NCBI RefSeq assembly: GCF_008245025.1
Contig: NZ_CP043426.1
Location: 248,001 to 312,000 of the forward strand
Reading direction: 5' to 3'
Length of the DNA: 64,000 bases
From: Campylobacter lari subsp. concheus
Lineage (GTDB): Bacteria; Campylobacterota; Campylobacteria; Campylobacterales; Campylobacteraceae
The stretch's first letter is position 1, and the number at the start of each line of letters is the position of its first letter. Position numbers and translations under genes: made by a program. A model generated the notes under the pieces. That model saw nothing but the letters and a program-made list of their open reading frames with translations, had not been told where the DNA came from and ran no database searches. Shown one piece after another: positions 8,826 to 19,200 of the stretch.

Positions 8826-9493
8826 TAAAATTAGTTAATTTAACCAAATCTTTTCCTTTGCGCAATGGTGGAAGGCATTATGTCTTTAAGAATTTAAGTT
8901 TTGAATTTCCTGAAAATTGCAGTATAGGTTTAATGGGACGCAATGGTGCTGGAAAATCAACCTTAATGAAGCTTTTAAGTGGTTCCTTGCTTCCTGATAG
9001 AGGTAGGATTATAACTAATAAAAAACTGTCTTGGCCTTTAGGCTTAGCAGGTGCGTTTCAACACAGACTTTCAGCAAGAGATAATGCACGCTTTGTGGCT
9101 AGAGTATATGGCTATAAAGGAAAGGCTTTGGAAGAAAAGATTAAATTTGTTGAAGATTTTGCTGAGCTTGGTAAATTTTTTGATGAGCCTATGAATACTT
9201 ACTCAGCAGGTATGAGTGCTAGGATATCTTTTGGCTTAAGTATGGCGTTTGATTTTGATTATTATTTAATCGATGAAGCAGGTGCTGTAGGAGATCCTAA
9301 ATTCAAAAAGAAAAGCTCTAAAGTCTATAAAGAAAAACTAAGCCAGTCAAAAGTTATCATGGTTTCACATAATGTAGCTGAAATTAAACAATGGTGTGAT
9401 AAAATTATATTCATGCAAGATGGACAAGCTACTATATATGATGATGTAGATGAGGGTATAGCGGTGTATCAAGGAAAAATAAATGCAAAATGA
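8822..9493 (+). CDS. kpsT: KpsT, capsule ABC transporter ATPase
   Basis: The 223-residue ATPase shows Walker A GRNGAGKST (39-47), signature YSAGMSARI (127-135), Walker B LIDEAGAVGD (149-158) and the switch His in VSHN (H183). It powers export through KpsM. It overlaps kpsM by 4 bases and kpsE by 11 bases. Confidence 0.96.
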   Translation: MIKLVNLTKSFPLRNGGRHYVFKNLSFEFPENCSIGLMGRNGAGKSTLMKLLSGSLLPDRGRIITNKKLSWPLGLAGAFQHRLSARDNARFVARVYGYKGKALEEKIKFVEDFAELGKFFDEPMNTYSAGMSARISFGLSMAFDFDYYLIDEAGAVGDPKFKKKSSKVYKEKLSQSKVIMVSHNVAEIKQWCDKIIFMQDGQATIYDDVDEGIAVYQGKINAK

Positions 9494-10598
9494 CTTATTA
9501 AAAAAGTTTAAAAATTTAAAGATACTTAATTCTTTTAAAATAGTATTGATTTTAACAGCATTTGTTATAATTTATTATATTTTTATAGCAGCAAATCGTT
9601 ATGTAAGTGAAAGTGTTTTGAGCGTGAAATCAACCACAGGAGATAGTGGTGCTATTACTGGAATTGCTGCATTTTTAACTAATAATTCTTTTTCAAGTGA
9701 TGATATAAATTATTTAAAATCTTATATTCATTCATTGGATATGTTAAATATCTTAGAAGAAAAAATTCAAATTCGTGAGTTATATGAAAAACAAAAACTT
9801 GATTTTTTTTATAGTATTTCTTCATCTGCTAATCAAGAGGATTTTTTAAAGTATTATCAAAACCGTGTTAAGGTTACTCAGGAAAACTCAGCCAATGGTC
9901 TTTTACGTGTAGAAGTTGAAGGTTTTGACCCGCAAAGCGCGCATTTAATAGCTTCAACTATAGTTAAAGAAAGTGAAAAATTTATCAATGAAATTTCACA
10001 CAAAGCTGCAAGAGATCAAATGCAATTTGCCGAAGAAGAGCTTTTGCAGTTTAAAAAAAGATATCAAAAGGCCAAAGATGAGCTTTTAGCTTTTCAAAAT
10101 AAATATGGGGTATTTGATCCACTTAAACAGGCAGAAGGCACCCTAAAACTCATAGCTGAACTTGAATCGAAAATAGCAGCCAAAGAAGCTGAACTTTTGA
10201 TGATGCAAAGTTATATTAATGATAATGCACCGCAAATTGTCACTATAAAAAGTGAAATCACAGCTTTAAAAAAACAACTTCAAAAAGAAAAATCCAAAGT
10301 TTCATCCCCAAAATCCTCTCAAAAACTTAATGATCTTGCAGCTAAATTTCAAGATCTAACCATAGAGACAGGTTTTGCAGAAAGTGCTTACACAGCTGCT
10401 TTAAAAGCTTATGAGAGTGCTAGAATAGAGGCCTTAAGAAAGATAAAGCAGGTAGTTATAGTGCAAAGTCCAAGTTTACCTCAAAGTGCTAAATATCCAG
10501 AAGCTTTATATAATATACTCACAGCTTTTATGATTTTATCTTTGGTTTATGGAATTGTTAAATTTATTAAAATGATTATAGAGGAGCATAGATACTAA
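9483..10598 (+). CDS. kpsE: KpsE, inner-membrane capsule export protein (PCP-3 type)
   Basis: The 371-residue protein has an N-terminal membrane helix (about 17-37), a long periplasmic part with coiled coil (about 165-265, rich in EELLQFKKRYQ and AELESKIAAKEAEL patterns) and a second membrane helix near the C-terminus (about 340-360). This is the polysaccharide co-polymerase layout that bridges KpsMT to the outer-membrane KpsD. Confidence 0.94.
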   Translation: MQNDLLKKFKNLKILNSFKIVLILTAFVIIYYIFIAANRYVSESVLSVKSTTGDSGAITGIAAFLTNNSFSSDDINYLKSYIHSLDMLNILEEKIQIRELYEKQKLDFFYSISSSANQEDFLKYYQNRVKVTQENSANGLLRVEVEGFDPQSAHLIASTIVKESEKFINEISHKAARDQMQFAEEELLQFKKRYQKAKDELLAFQNKYGVFDPLKQAEGTLKLIAELESKIAAKEAELLMMQSYINDNAPQIVTIKSEITALKKQLQKEKSKVSSPKSSQKLNDLAAKFQDLTIETGFAESAYTAALKAYESARIEALRKIKQVVIVQSPSLPQSAKYPEALYNILTAFMILSLVYGIVKFIKMIIEEHRY

Positions 10599-12241
10599 TG
10601 AAAAAGATATTTTTATTTTTACTTTTACCTTTGTTTTTATTTTCAGCGGTAGATGTTTCTCAAATTGCAAAAACACAAGCAGATGGTATAAAGCAAATCC
10701 AAGACAAAGAATTGCTACAAAGTGATTTAAATAAAACAGCAATCATAAATACTAAAGTATTTGGTGCGCATTTATTTAGTGGTAATTTTACTAAATTTAC
10801 TCAACATGTTTATAATCCTGATTATAAATTAACAGTGGGCGATAGGATTAATATAAAAATTTGGGGTGCAGTAGAATTTATACAAACTTTAACAGTAGAC
10901 TCTCAAGGAAATATTTTTATACCTAAAGTAGGTGCTATTAATCTTTTAGGTGTGAAAAATAGTGCTTTAGTGCAAGTTATCACAAAAGCTATTAATAAAA
11001 TCTATAAAAGCAATGTCTATGTATATGCGGATATGGATATTTATCAAAATGTATCAGTTTTTGTTACAGGAAATGTAAATCAACCCGGTCTTTATCAAGG
11101 ATTAAGTTCAGATTCTATCATACAGTATTTAGATAAAGCAAGTGGAATTAATTTAGAATATGGTAGTTTTAGAGATATTCAAATTTTAAGAGATAATAAA
11201 GTCATTAAAAAAGTAGATTTATATGACTTTTTACTTAAAGGCCAACTTGATCTTTTTCCTTTTAGAATGGGTGATGTGATTTTAGTGGGTAGTGTGCAAA
11301 AGTATGTTTTTGTAGAAGGAGATGTGCAAAAGCCTTTTAGATTTGAGCTCAGTAATGATATTTTAAATTTAGAAGATATAGCAAGGGTTGCAGGAGCTAA
11401 GCCTATAGTTACTAATGCTGTGGTAAAAAGTTACAGAGATGATCATAAATTGCACGTAGATGCTTACAGCAAAAAGCAGTTTTTAGGTGTGAAATTATAT
11501 AATGGTGATGAGATAGAGTTTAGACCTGATTATACTGCGCAAAATATTAGCATTAGCATAGAAGGTGAGCATAATGGTTTGCACTCGGTGGTGATAAAAA
11601 AAGGCACAACTTTAGCTGAACTTGCTAAAATGATTACAATTAATGATCAATCAAACATTAATGCCTTACAGGTTTTTAGAAAAAGTGTAGCAGCTACTCA
11701 AAAACAGCTTATTGAGGCTCAACTTAAGGAGCTTGAAACGCTAGCTCTAACAAGCTCTTCAGTAAATGCTGAGCAAGCTAGCATTAGAGCTACTCAAGCT
11801 AAGACGATTTTAGAATTTATTGCGCGTGCAAAGCAAGCTCAGCCAAAAGGACAAATCGTTATAGATAGTGTCAAAGCGTATAATTCTATAGTATTAGAAG
11901 AAGGTGATGTGGTAAATGTACCTAGTAAAAATAATCTTGTTTTGGTTCAAGGTGAAGTTTCTATACCAGGTGCATTTGTGTATATGGATAAAGAAAAACT
12001 AAGATATTATATCAACTTAGCAGGTGGTTTTAGCGATAGGGCTGATATATCAAGAGTTTTAGTAATCAATGCTAATGGTAAAGCAACTAAATACAGTGGT
12101 AGAAGTTCAGCAGATATCAAAGCAGGAGATTCTATTTTAGTTTTACCAAAAGTAGATAGTCAGAATTTACAAATTTTTAGTATGTTAACACAAATTTTAT
12201 ATCAAATAGCTATTGCAACTAATGTAGTGTTAAATATATAG
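10598..12241 (+). CDS. kpsD: KpsD, periplasmic/outer-membrane polysaccharide export protein
   Basis: The 547-residue protein begins with a signal peptide (KKIFLFLLLPLFLFSA). It has a Wza-type poly-export domain (YKLTVGDRINIKIWG, about 72-86) followed by SLBB-like repeats (VFVTGNVNQPGLY, VFVEGDVQKPFRF, VLVQGEVSIPGAF). It forms the outer channel for the capsule chain. The ATG overlaps the kpsE stop by one base. Confidence 0.95.
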   Translation: MKKIFLFLLLPLFLFSAVDVSQIAKTQADGIKQIQDKELLQSDLNKTAIINTKVFGAHLFSGNFTKFTQHVYNPDYKLTVGDRINIKIWGAVEFIQTLTVDSQGNIFIPKVGAINLLGVKNSALVQVITKAINKIYKSNVYVYADMDIYQNVSVFVTGNVNQPGLYQGLSSDSIIQYLDKASGINLEYGSFRDIQILRDNKVIKKVDLYDFLLKGQLDLFPFRMGDVILVGSVQKYVFVEGDVQKPFRFELSNDILNLEDIARVAGAKPIVTNAVVKSYRDDHKLHVDAYSKKQFLGVKLYNGDEIEFRPDYTAQNISISIEGEHNGLHSVVIKKGTTLAELAKMITINDQSNINALQVFRKSVAATQKQLIEAQLKELETLALTSSSVNAEQASIRATQAKTILEFIARAKQAQPKGQIVIDSVKAYNSIVLEEGDVVNVPSKNNLVLVQGEVSIPGAFVYMDKEKLRYYINLAGGFSDRADISRVLVINANGKATKYSGRSSADIKAGDSILVLPKVDSQNLQIFSMLTQILYQIAIATNVVLNI

Positions 12242-12249
12242 GAATTTAG

Positions 12250-13206
12250 ATGAGCCAGATAGATGCGATTAAAATAGCCAAAGAAGTTTTTGAGATAGAA
12301 TCAAAAACGATTTTAGATTTATGTGATAATTTAGATGAAGGTTTTAATAAAGCCATTGAGCTGATTTTGTCTATCAAAGGCAGATGTGTAGTAAGCGGAA
12401 TGGGTAAGTCAGGCCATATAGGAGCTAAGATAGCTGCAACTTTGGCTAGCACAGGTACCCCGAGCTTTTTTATGCATCCAGGCGAAGCATTGCATGGAGA
12501 TCTTGGTATGCTCACAAGCGAGGATGTGCTTTTGGCTATTTCAAATTCAGGAGAAACTGAAGAGGTTTTAAAACTCATACCAGTGATTAAAAAAAGAAAA
12601 ATTCCTTTAATTGTTATGGCAGGAAATCAAAATTCTACTTTAGCTAAACAAGCAGATATTTTTATAAACATAGCAGTAAAAAAAGAAGCTTGCCCGCTTC
12701 AGCTTGCTCCTACTTCTTCTACCACGGCGACTTTAGCCATGGGTGATGCTATAGCAGTAGCTTTGATGAGGGCAAGGAAATTTAGACCTGATGATTTTGC
12801 TTTATTTCATCCAGGAGGAAGCTTAGGTAGAAAGCTTCTAACTAGAGTAGGTGATTTGATGGTGTCAAATAATCTACCTATAGTAAGCCCTGAGAGTGAA
12901 TTTAATGAGCTAGTCGATGTGATGACTAGTGGTAAATTAGGACTTTGTATAGTACTTGAGAATGAAAAACTAGTTGGGATCATCACAGATGGTGATTTAA
13001 GAAGGGCTTTAAGAGCAAATGATAAGCCAAGGTTTGACTTTAAAGCCAAGGAAATTATGAGTGAAAAACCTAAAACTATAGAAGCAAGTGCTATGGCAAG
13101 TGAAGCAGAAGAGCTTATGCTAAAACATAAAATCAAAGAAATAGTTGTCACTCAAGATGAAAAAATAGTAGGTATTATACAACTTTATGCGATAGGAAAT
13201 GTGTGA
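12250..13206 (+). CDS. kpsF: KpsF, D-arabinose-5-phosphate isomerase
   Basis: The 318-residue enzyme has an N-terminal SIS domain (SGMGKSGHIGAK, about 49-60; SNSGETEEV, about 98-106) and two CBS domains in the last 115 residues. It converts ribulose-5-phosphate to arabinose-5-phosphate, the precursor of Kdo used for the capsule's poly-Kdo linker. It sits between kpsD and the first sugar genes. Confidence 0.95.
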   Translation: MSQIDAIKIAKEVFEIESKTILDLCDNLDEGFNKAIELILSIKGRCVVSGMGKSGHIGAKIAATLASTGTPSFFMHPGEALHGDLGMLTSEDVLLAISNSGETEEVLKLIPVIKKRKIPLIVMAGNQNSTLAKQADIFINIAVKKEACPLQLAPTSSTTATLAMGDAIAVALMRARKFRPDDFALFHPGGSLGRKLLTRVGDLMVSNNLPIVSPESEFNELVDVMTSGKLGLCIVLENEKLVGIITDGDLRRALRANDKPRFDFKAKEIMSEKPKTIEASAMASEAEELMLKHKIKEIVVTQDEKIVGIIQLYAIGNV

Positions 13207-13251
13207 TATTTTGATATATTAAAAAAATATAAAAAAAAGGATTTGGTTAAA

Positions 13252-14397
13252 ATGAGAAAGGTTCTAGTTGTTTTTGGAACAAGACCAGAGGCTATAAAAA
13301 TGGCTCCATTGGTCAAAATAATGGAAAATAGAAGTGATATAGATTTTAAAATTTGTGTGACTGCGCAACACAGGCAAATGCTAGATCAAATTTTAGATGT
13401 TTTTGATATTAAGCCAGATTATGATTTAAATATCATGAGTGAAAATCAAGATTTATATGATATTACATTTAAAATTCTTTGTGGTATGAAAAATGTATTG
13501 AATAATTTCAAACCAGACGTTGTTTTAGTACATGGAGATACAACAACAGCAAGCGCTACAGCATTGGCAGCTTTTTATCAAAAAATAAAAGTAGCACACA
13601 TTGAAGCAGGGTTAAGGACTTATAATCTTTACAATCCTTGGCCAGAAGAGGCAAACAGACAAATTGTCGGTGTTTTATCAGGTATTCATTTTACTCCAAC
13701 AACTAAGAGTGCTGAAAATCTTATAAAAGAAGGAAAGAATGAAAAGAATATTTTTGTTACTGGTAATACAGTTGTTGATGCATTATTTTATATGGTAGAA
13801 AAAATAAAAAATGATATAGTATTTAAGGCAAAAATTTTATCTTCTATCGAAAATGAATATAAAATAAGTGATAGTAGAAAATTTATTCTAGTTACAGGAC
13901 ATCGTAGAGAAAATTTTGGCGAAGGTTTTTCGCAAATTTGTGAAGCATTAAAAACTATAGCAATTAATAATTCAAATATTGACATAGTTTACCCTGTTCA
14001 TTTGAATCCTAATGTGCAAAAACCTGTAAAAACACTTCTATCAAATATTTCTAATGTTTACTTAATAAATCCTCTTAGGTATGAGGAGTTTGTATATCTT
14101 ATGTCAAATTGTTATTTTATCATTACAGATTCTGGTGGTGTACAGGAAGAAGCTCCTAGTCTTGGAAAACCTGTATTGGTAATACGTGAAACAACGGAAA
14201 GACCAGAAGCAGTAGAAGCTGAAACAGTGAAGTTAGTGGGTACTTGTAAAAGTAGTATTGTTAAAGTAGCTCAAAAATTGATTGATGATGAAGATGAATA
14301 TAATAAAATGAGTAAAGCAAGTAATCCTTATGGAGATGGTAAAGCATGTGAGAAAATTATAGAGATATTAATGAAAAAAGGAGATTGTTGTGATTAA
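13252..14397 (+). CDS. wecB: UDP-N-acetylglucosamine 2-epimerase (non-hydrolysing)
   Basis: The 381-residue product has the family motifs FGTRPEAIKM at the N-terminus, HGDTTTA, HIEAGLRT and TDSGGVQEEAP. It interconverts UDP-GlcNAc and UDP-ManNAc. A TTG at 13243 is in frame, but its ribosome-binding site (AAAGGA, 13236-13241) would be only 1 base away. The ATG at 13252 has a 10-base spacing and gives the usual start MRKVLVVFGTRPEA. It overlaps the next gene, a UDP-ManNAc dehydrogenase, by 8 bases, so the pair makes UDP-ManNAcA. Confidence 0.93.
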   Translation: MRKVLVVFGTRPEAIKMAPLVKIMENRSDIDFKICVTAQHRQMLDQILDVFDIKPDYDLNIMSENQDLYDITFKILCGMKNVLNNFKPDVVLVHGDTTTASATALAAFYQKIKVAHIEAGLRTYNLYNPWPEEANRQIVGVLSGIHFTPTTKSAENLIKEGKNEKNIFVTGNTVVDALFYMVEKIKNDIVFKAKILSSIENEYKISDSRKFILVTGHRRENFGEGFSQICEALKTIAINNSNIDIVYPVHLNPNVQKPVKTLLSNISNVYLINPLRYEEFVYLMSNCYFIITDSGGVQEEAPSLGKPVLVIRETTERPEAVEAETVKLVGTCKSSIVKVAQKLIDDEDEYNKMSKASNPYGDGKACEKIIEILMKKGDCCD

Positions 14398-15640
14398 TAA
14401 TTTTAATAAAGTGTGCATAATAGGCCTTGGATATATAGGTCTTCCTACAGCGGCTGTTTTTGCTAGTAGAAAAGTTAAAGTTTTGGGTGTAGACATAAAT
14501 CAGCAAGCAGTAGATACTATAAATCAAGGTAAAATACATATTGTAGAACCTGAATTAGATATTTTGGTACATGCTGTTGTGAAAGATGGTTATCTTAAAG
14601 CAGCAACATTGCCAGATGAAGCAGATGCTTTTATCATCGCGGTACCAACTCCTTTTAAAGGGGAAGATCATGAGCCCAATTTGGATTACATTAAAGCAGC
14701 ATCAAAATCAATAGCAAAAGTTTTAAAAAAAGGAAATTTAGTGGTTTTAGAGTCAACATCCCCAGTTGGAGCAACAGAACAAATGGCCAAATGGCTTGCA
14801 GATGAAAGACCTGATTTGACTTTTCCTCATCAGATTGGTGAGGAATCCGATATTAAAATAGCTCATTGCCCAGAAAGGGTTTTGCCTGGACAAGTTATAA
14901 GAGAACTTGTTGAAAATGATAGAATTATAGGAGGTATGACACAGCAATGCACAGAACAAGCAACAAAACTATATAAAATTTTTGTTCAAGGTGAATGCAT
15001 TAAAACAAATGCTAGAACAGCAGAAATGGTAAAACTTACAGAAAATTCTTTTAGAGATGTAAATATAGCTTTTGCTAATGAATTATCTATTTTGTGTGAT
15101 AAATTAGATATAAATGTATGGGAGCTTATAAAACTTGCTAACCGTCATCCTAGAGTAAATATCTTACAACCTGGTTGTGGAGTTGGTGGACATTGTATCG
15201 CGGTAGATCCGTGGTTTATAGTGCATCAAAATCCAAATGAAGCTAAAATGATAAAAACAGCTAGAGAGGTTAACGATAATAAACCAAATTTTGTTATACA
15301 AAAAATTAAAGAAAGAGTAAAAAGCATATCACAACCTAAAATTGCTTGTTTGGGTTTAGCGTTTAAACCAGATATTGATGATTTAAGAGAGTCTCCAGCT
15401 TTGGATATAGTTATTAAACTTGCAAATGAACGTGATAATCAAATATTAGCTGTAGAGCCAAACATAAAACAACTTCCATTAAAACTACAAGATAAAGTGA
15501 ACATAGAATTGGTTTCTTTGGCACAAGCATTGGATAAAGCAGATATTGTTGTGATATTGGTTAAACATAGAGAGTTTGTACAAGTCCAAAATAACATTTC
15601 TTATAGGAAAAATATTTTAAATTTTTGTGGTAATTTATGA
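14390..15640 (+). CDS. wecC: UDP-N-acetyl-D-mannosamine dehydrogenase
   Basis: The 416-residue protein is a nucleotide-sugar 6-dehydrogenase. It has Rossmann motif IIGLGYIGLPTA near residue 9, the catalytic Cys in QPGCGVGGHCI (about 260-270) and the C-terminal domain start GLAFKPDIDDLRESPA. It oxidises UDP-ManNAc to UDP-ManNAcA, a uronic acid. The start is GTG at 14390 behind AAAAGGAG. The direct coupling to the 2-epimerase supports the WecC assignment over UDP-glucose dehydrogenase. Confidence 0.92.
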   Translation: MINNFNKVCIIGLGYIGLPTAAVFASRKVKVLGVDINQQAVDTINQGKIHIVEPELDILVHAVVKDGYLKAATLPDEADAFIIAVPTPFKGEDHEPNLDYIKAASKSIAKVLKKGNLVVLESTSPVGATEQMAKWLADERPDLTFPHQIGEESDIKIAHCPERVLPGQVIRELVENDRIIGGMTQQCTEQATKLYKIFVQGECIKTNARTAEMVKLTENSFRDVNIAFANELSILCDKLDINVWELIKLANRHPRVNILQPGCGVGGHCIAVDPWFIVHQNPNEAKMIKTAREVNDNKPNFVIQKIKERVKSISQPKIACLGLAFKPDIDDLRESPALDIVIKLANERDNQILAVEPNIKQLPLKLQDKVNIELVSLAQALDKADIVVILVKHREFVQVQNNISYRKNILNFCGNL

Positions 15641-16281
15641 TGAAAGATAATCTTATTGATTTTTGGAATCAAAGACATGAAAAATTGGGTCTGTATTCGG
15701 GAGGAGATAAAGGAATAAGTGACTATGAAAATTTTGAATTTTATATTCATAGACTATCAATGATTTTAAAATTGATTAGTAAATATTATATCGGAAAAAA
15801 ATTATTAGAAGTTTTAGATGCAGGGTGTGGAAAAGGTTTTTTTTCTAATGGGATTTTTTCTTCAGGATATATTGTAAATGGAATAGATAGTAGTGCTAGT
15901 GCAATTAGTTTTTGTAAAGAAAATTATCCAGAAATTTTTTTTAAGCAAGATAATCTTGATAAATTTATTCTAGATAAGGCTTTTGATGTGATTATATGTA
16001 TAGATGTGATGTTTCATATAGTAGAAGATAGTTTATGGGAAAATTCTGTAAAAAATTTAGCATATCATGCTAAAAATAATTCTATAATTATTATTTCTGA
16101 TTATATAGATGCAACTGATAGCGAAAAAGCAATTGGTGAAAAAATCAAATATATTAAATACCGTAATAAAAAAAAATATAGTGAGATATTGGAACCGTTT
16201 GGATTTTTTTTGAAAAATACAGTTCCTTATGACATTTTATCAAATAAAAATAGTTTTATGGTTTTTCAAAGAAAAGGTTGA
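15637..16281 (+). CDS. SAM-dependent methyltransferase
   Basis: This 214-residue class I methyltransferase shows motif I LDAGCGKGFFS (about 65-75), acidic motif II (GIDSSASA) and the post-motif DVIICIDVMFHI. In a capsule locus it most likely O-methylates a sugar of the repeat unit, but the acceptor is unknown. Its ATG overlaps the wecC stop by 4 bases. Confidence 0.85.
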   Translation: MMKDNLIDFWNQRHEKLGLYSGGDKGISDYENFEFYIHRLSMILKLISKYYIGKKLLEVLDAGCGKGFFSNGIFSSGYIVNGIDSSASAISFCKENYPEIFFKQDNLDKFILDKAFDVIICIDVMFHIVEDSLWENSVKNLAYHAKNNSIIIISDYIDATDSEKAIGEKIKYIKYRNKKKYSEILEPFGFFLKNTVPYDILSNKNSFMVFQRKG

Positions 16282-16286
16282 TTATT

Positions 16287-19200
16287 ATGAGAATTGTTGA
16301 TATTTTAAATTATTTTAAAGATAGTGGTTTTAATAAAATAGTTAATTTAGCTATAAATGATAATATTGAAATATATTGTAAAATTTCAGATGAGTTTGTC
16401 TTGCCTTATAGTGATAATTTGCAAGATATACAAGACAAAACAATAGTGTTAATTAATATTGCCGATATAATCAGTTCTAAAGAAATATTTAATTCGAGTA
16501 TAGCTGTAGTTTGTTTTTGCACTAAAGATGAAATTATTACACATACAAACTTAGCTAATTTGTTTAGTAGATACAAATTAGAAATTATTAATATTCAAGA
16601 TACTAATATTAATTTAATAGCAATTTTAGCATTGAAAAATATTAATATTCAATATAATGATGAAAAGTTAATACTTAGCCAAAGATGTGAAATTTTATCT
16701 AAAGAGTTAGAAGATTATAAAGGCTCTAGATTAAAATATAAACGATTATATCAAACTTCCTACAAAGAGTTAAACGATTATAAAACAATATACAAAGAGC
16801 AAGTAAAATCTAATGAAATTTTATCTAAAGAGTTAAACGATTGTAAAACAATATACGAAGAGCAAGTAAAATCTAATGAAATTTTATCTAAAGAGTTAAA
16901 CGATTGTAAAACAATATACGAAGAGCAAGTAAAATCTAATGAAATTTTATCTAAAGAGTTAGAAGATTATAAAGGTTCTAGATTAAAATATAAACGATTG
17001 TACGAAAAATGCTTGAAAGAGTTAGAAGATTATAAAGGTTCTAGATTAAAATATAAACGTATAGCTAGTTTTTACGAATTTAAATATAAACAATTAAAAC
17101 AACAAAAAATAGTCAAAATAGCTTTAAGAATAAAGAAAATATTTAATTTGTTTAAAAAAAGACAATTTAGAAAGTCATTGACTTTAGAATCTAAAATAGA
17201 AGATTTATATAAAATAGTCTATACTAATAAAAAATTAAATGATTTTATTAAAAAAAATCAAGATAAACCTGTTATTTTGCTATACGGAGATATAAATCTT
17301 AATATTGTTGATGGGTCTTCAGTGTGGTTATCTTCTATTTTTAACTTAGCTATTTTAGATGCACATGTAATTATTTTTTCTAAGGTTAATATTAAAAACA
17401 ATTTAGTGATTTCAAATTTTATAACTAATATTAAGAATAATTATTTAATTTTAGAGCCAAAAGATTTAAACATAAAAGAAGAGTTATCTGTACCTGAAAT
17501 ATCTCAAATATTAAATTACATTGATTATGTTGTACCAAATATTCAACTTTTGATAACTCGTGGTATGCAAATTACATACGAACTTACTAGAAATAATAAT
17601 TTTAAATATAGATTGGTTCCATACTTAACCGATTTTTATATATTAAATAATGATGGTATACAGTTAAAAGAATTAGTAGAAGATCTTCTAAAAAATATTA
17701 ATCGACATGTTAATTTTTGGTTATGGCAAACCCAAGAAATGAAAGAATTTGTAGAGCAAAAAATAGGTATTAAATTTAATAATAGTTGTTATTTTCCACC
17801 AGTTGTTTTTGATAAAAATACAAATATAAAACAAAAATATATAAAAAAATCAGATGAAATTGTTATAGGTTATGGTGGAAAAATTCAGCCAGAATGGGGA
17901 ATTCTAGAATTAATTTCAAAAGTTAAAGATCTAAATAAAAATGGTAGAAAAATTAAACTGTTAATTATTTCTAGCAAAATTAGTGCAAAAAGTAGTTTCG
18001 GTAGTTATCCAGAATTTGTTGAAAAAATTAATAAGTATCTTTCATATGATTTTATCGAGTTTGTTTCAAATCTAAATCGCGAACAAACATTGGAAAGACT
18101 ATCCTCTGTAGATTATCTTTACGGCTTTAGACCAAAATATTTTGAACAGAGTACTCTCGAAATTTCAACAAAAATTTTAGAATCATTAGTTTTGGAAAAA
18201 CCTATAATTTGCTATCCTAATATAATCAATAAGAAGCTTTTTGGTAAGCAATATCCATATTTTATTAATGAAATTGATGAGTTAGAGAGTGTTATAGAAA
18301 ATAAAAACCAAGTTGAAATTGACTACAAAGCGTTGGTTTTTCCATATTTATTTGACAATCGCAAGAATTTTTTTGAAGATAAACTTAGTGATGTAAAAAA
18401 TAAAAAAATTACAATTGCAAGTCATGATTATAAATTTATAGATCATTTTTATTCTTATTTAAAGTCTATAGGTTTTATGGTGGATAAGGATCTATGGGAA
18501 TGGGGGGATAATAAATATTTAGATAGAAGTAAATATTGTGTACATAATTCAGATGTGATTTTTTGCGAATGGGGTTTATCTAATGCTGTCTGGTATTCAA
18601 AAAATATCTCAGAAAACAATAAGCTAATAGTTCGCATCCATGCACAGGAAGTGAGACAAAAGGCTGTGAAATTTGGCCACCAGCTAAACATAGAAAATGT
18701 TGATAAAATTATTTTTGTATCAGAGAGGATTAGAAAGTTAGCATTAGATATTTTTGGTTGGCAAGAAAATACAACATGTGTTATTCCAAATTATGTATTA
18801 ATGGATGACTTTATATGTAATGACTTGCATAAAAAAATTGGTTTAAATTTTGGTATGGTGGGTATTACACCGCAGAGCAAACGTTTAGATAGAGCTTTAG
18901 ATTTGTTAGAAAATATATTAAAGATATATCCAGAGGCTAAATTATATATTAAAGGTATGAGACCTGAGCAATATGAGTGGATGCACGCTCCAGGTAGGGT
19001 TTGTGAGCTTGAATATTACTATAAACAATATGATCGAATCGAAAAAAATATTGCGTTGAAAAATGCAGTGGTATTTGATGAGTATGGTAATAATATGCCC
19101 GAATGGTATCAAAAAATAGATTTTATTCTATCTCCTAGTGATCATGAGTCATTTCATTATGCATTGGCCGATGGTGTTATATCTGGATGTATTCCTATAC

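Noticed and set aside
18502-18507. Run of six G bases in the double glycosyltransferase gene, considered as a phase-variable tract
   Set aside because: It encodes part of a plausible W-E-W-G-D segment and is shorter than the 8 or more G bases usual for slippage switching.
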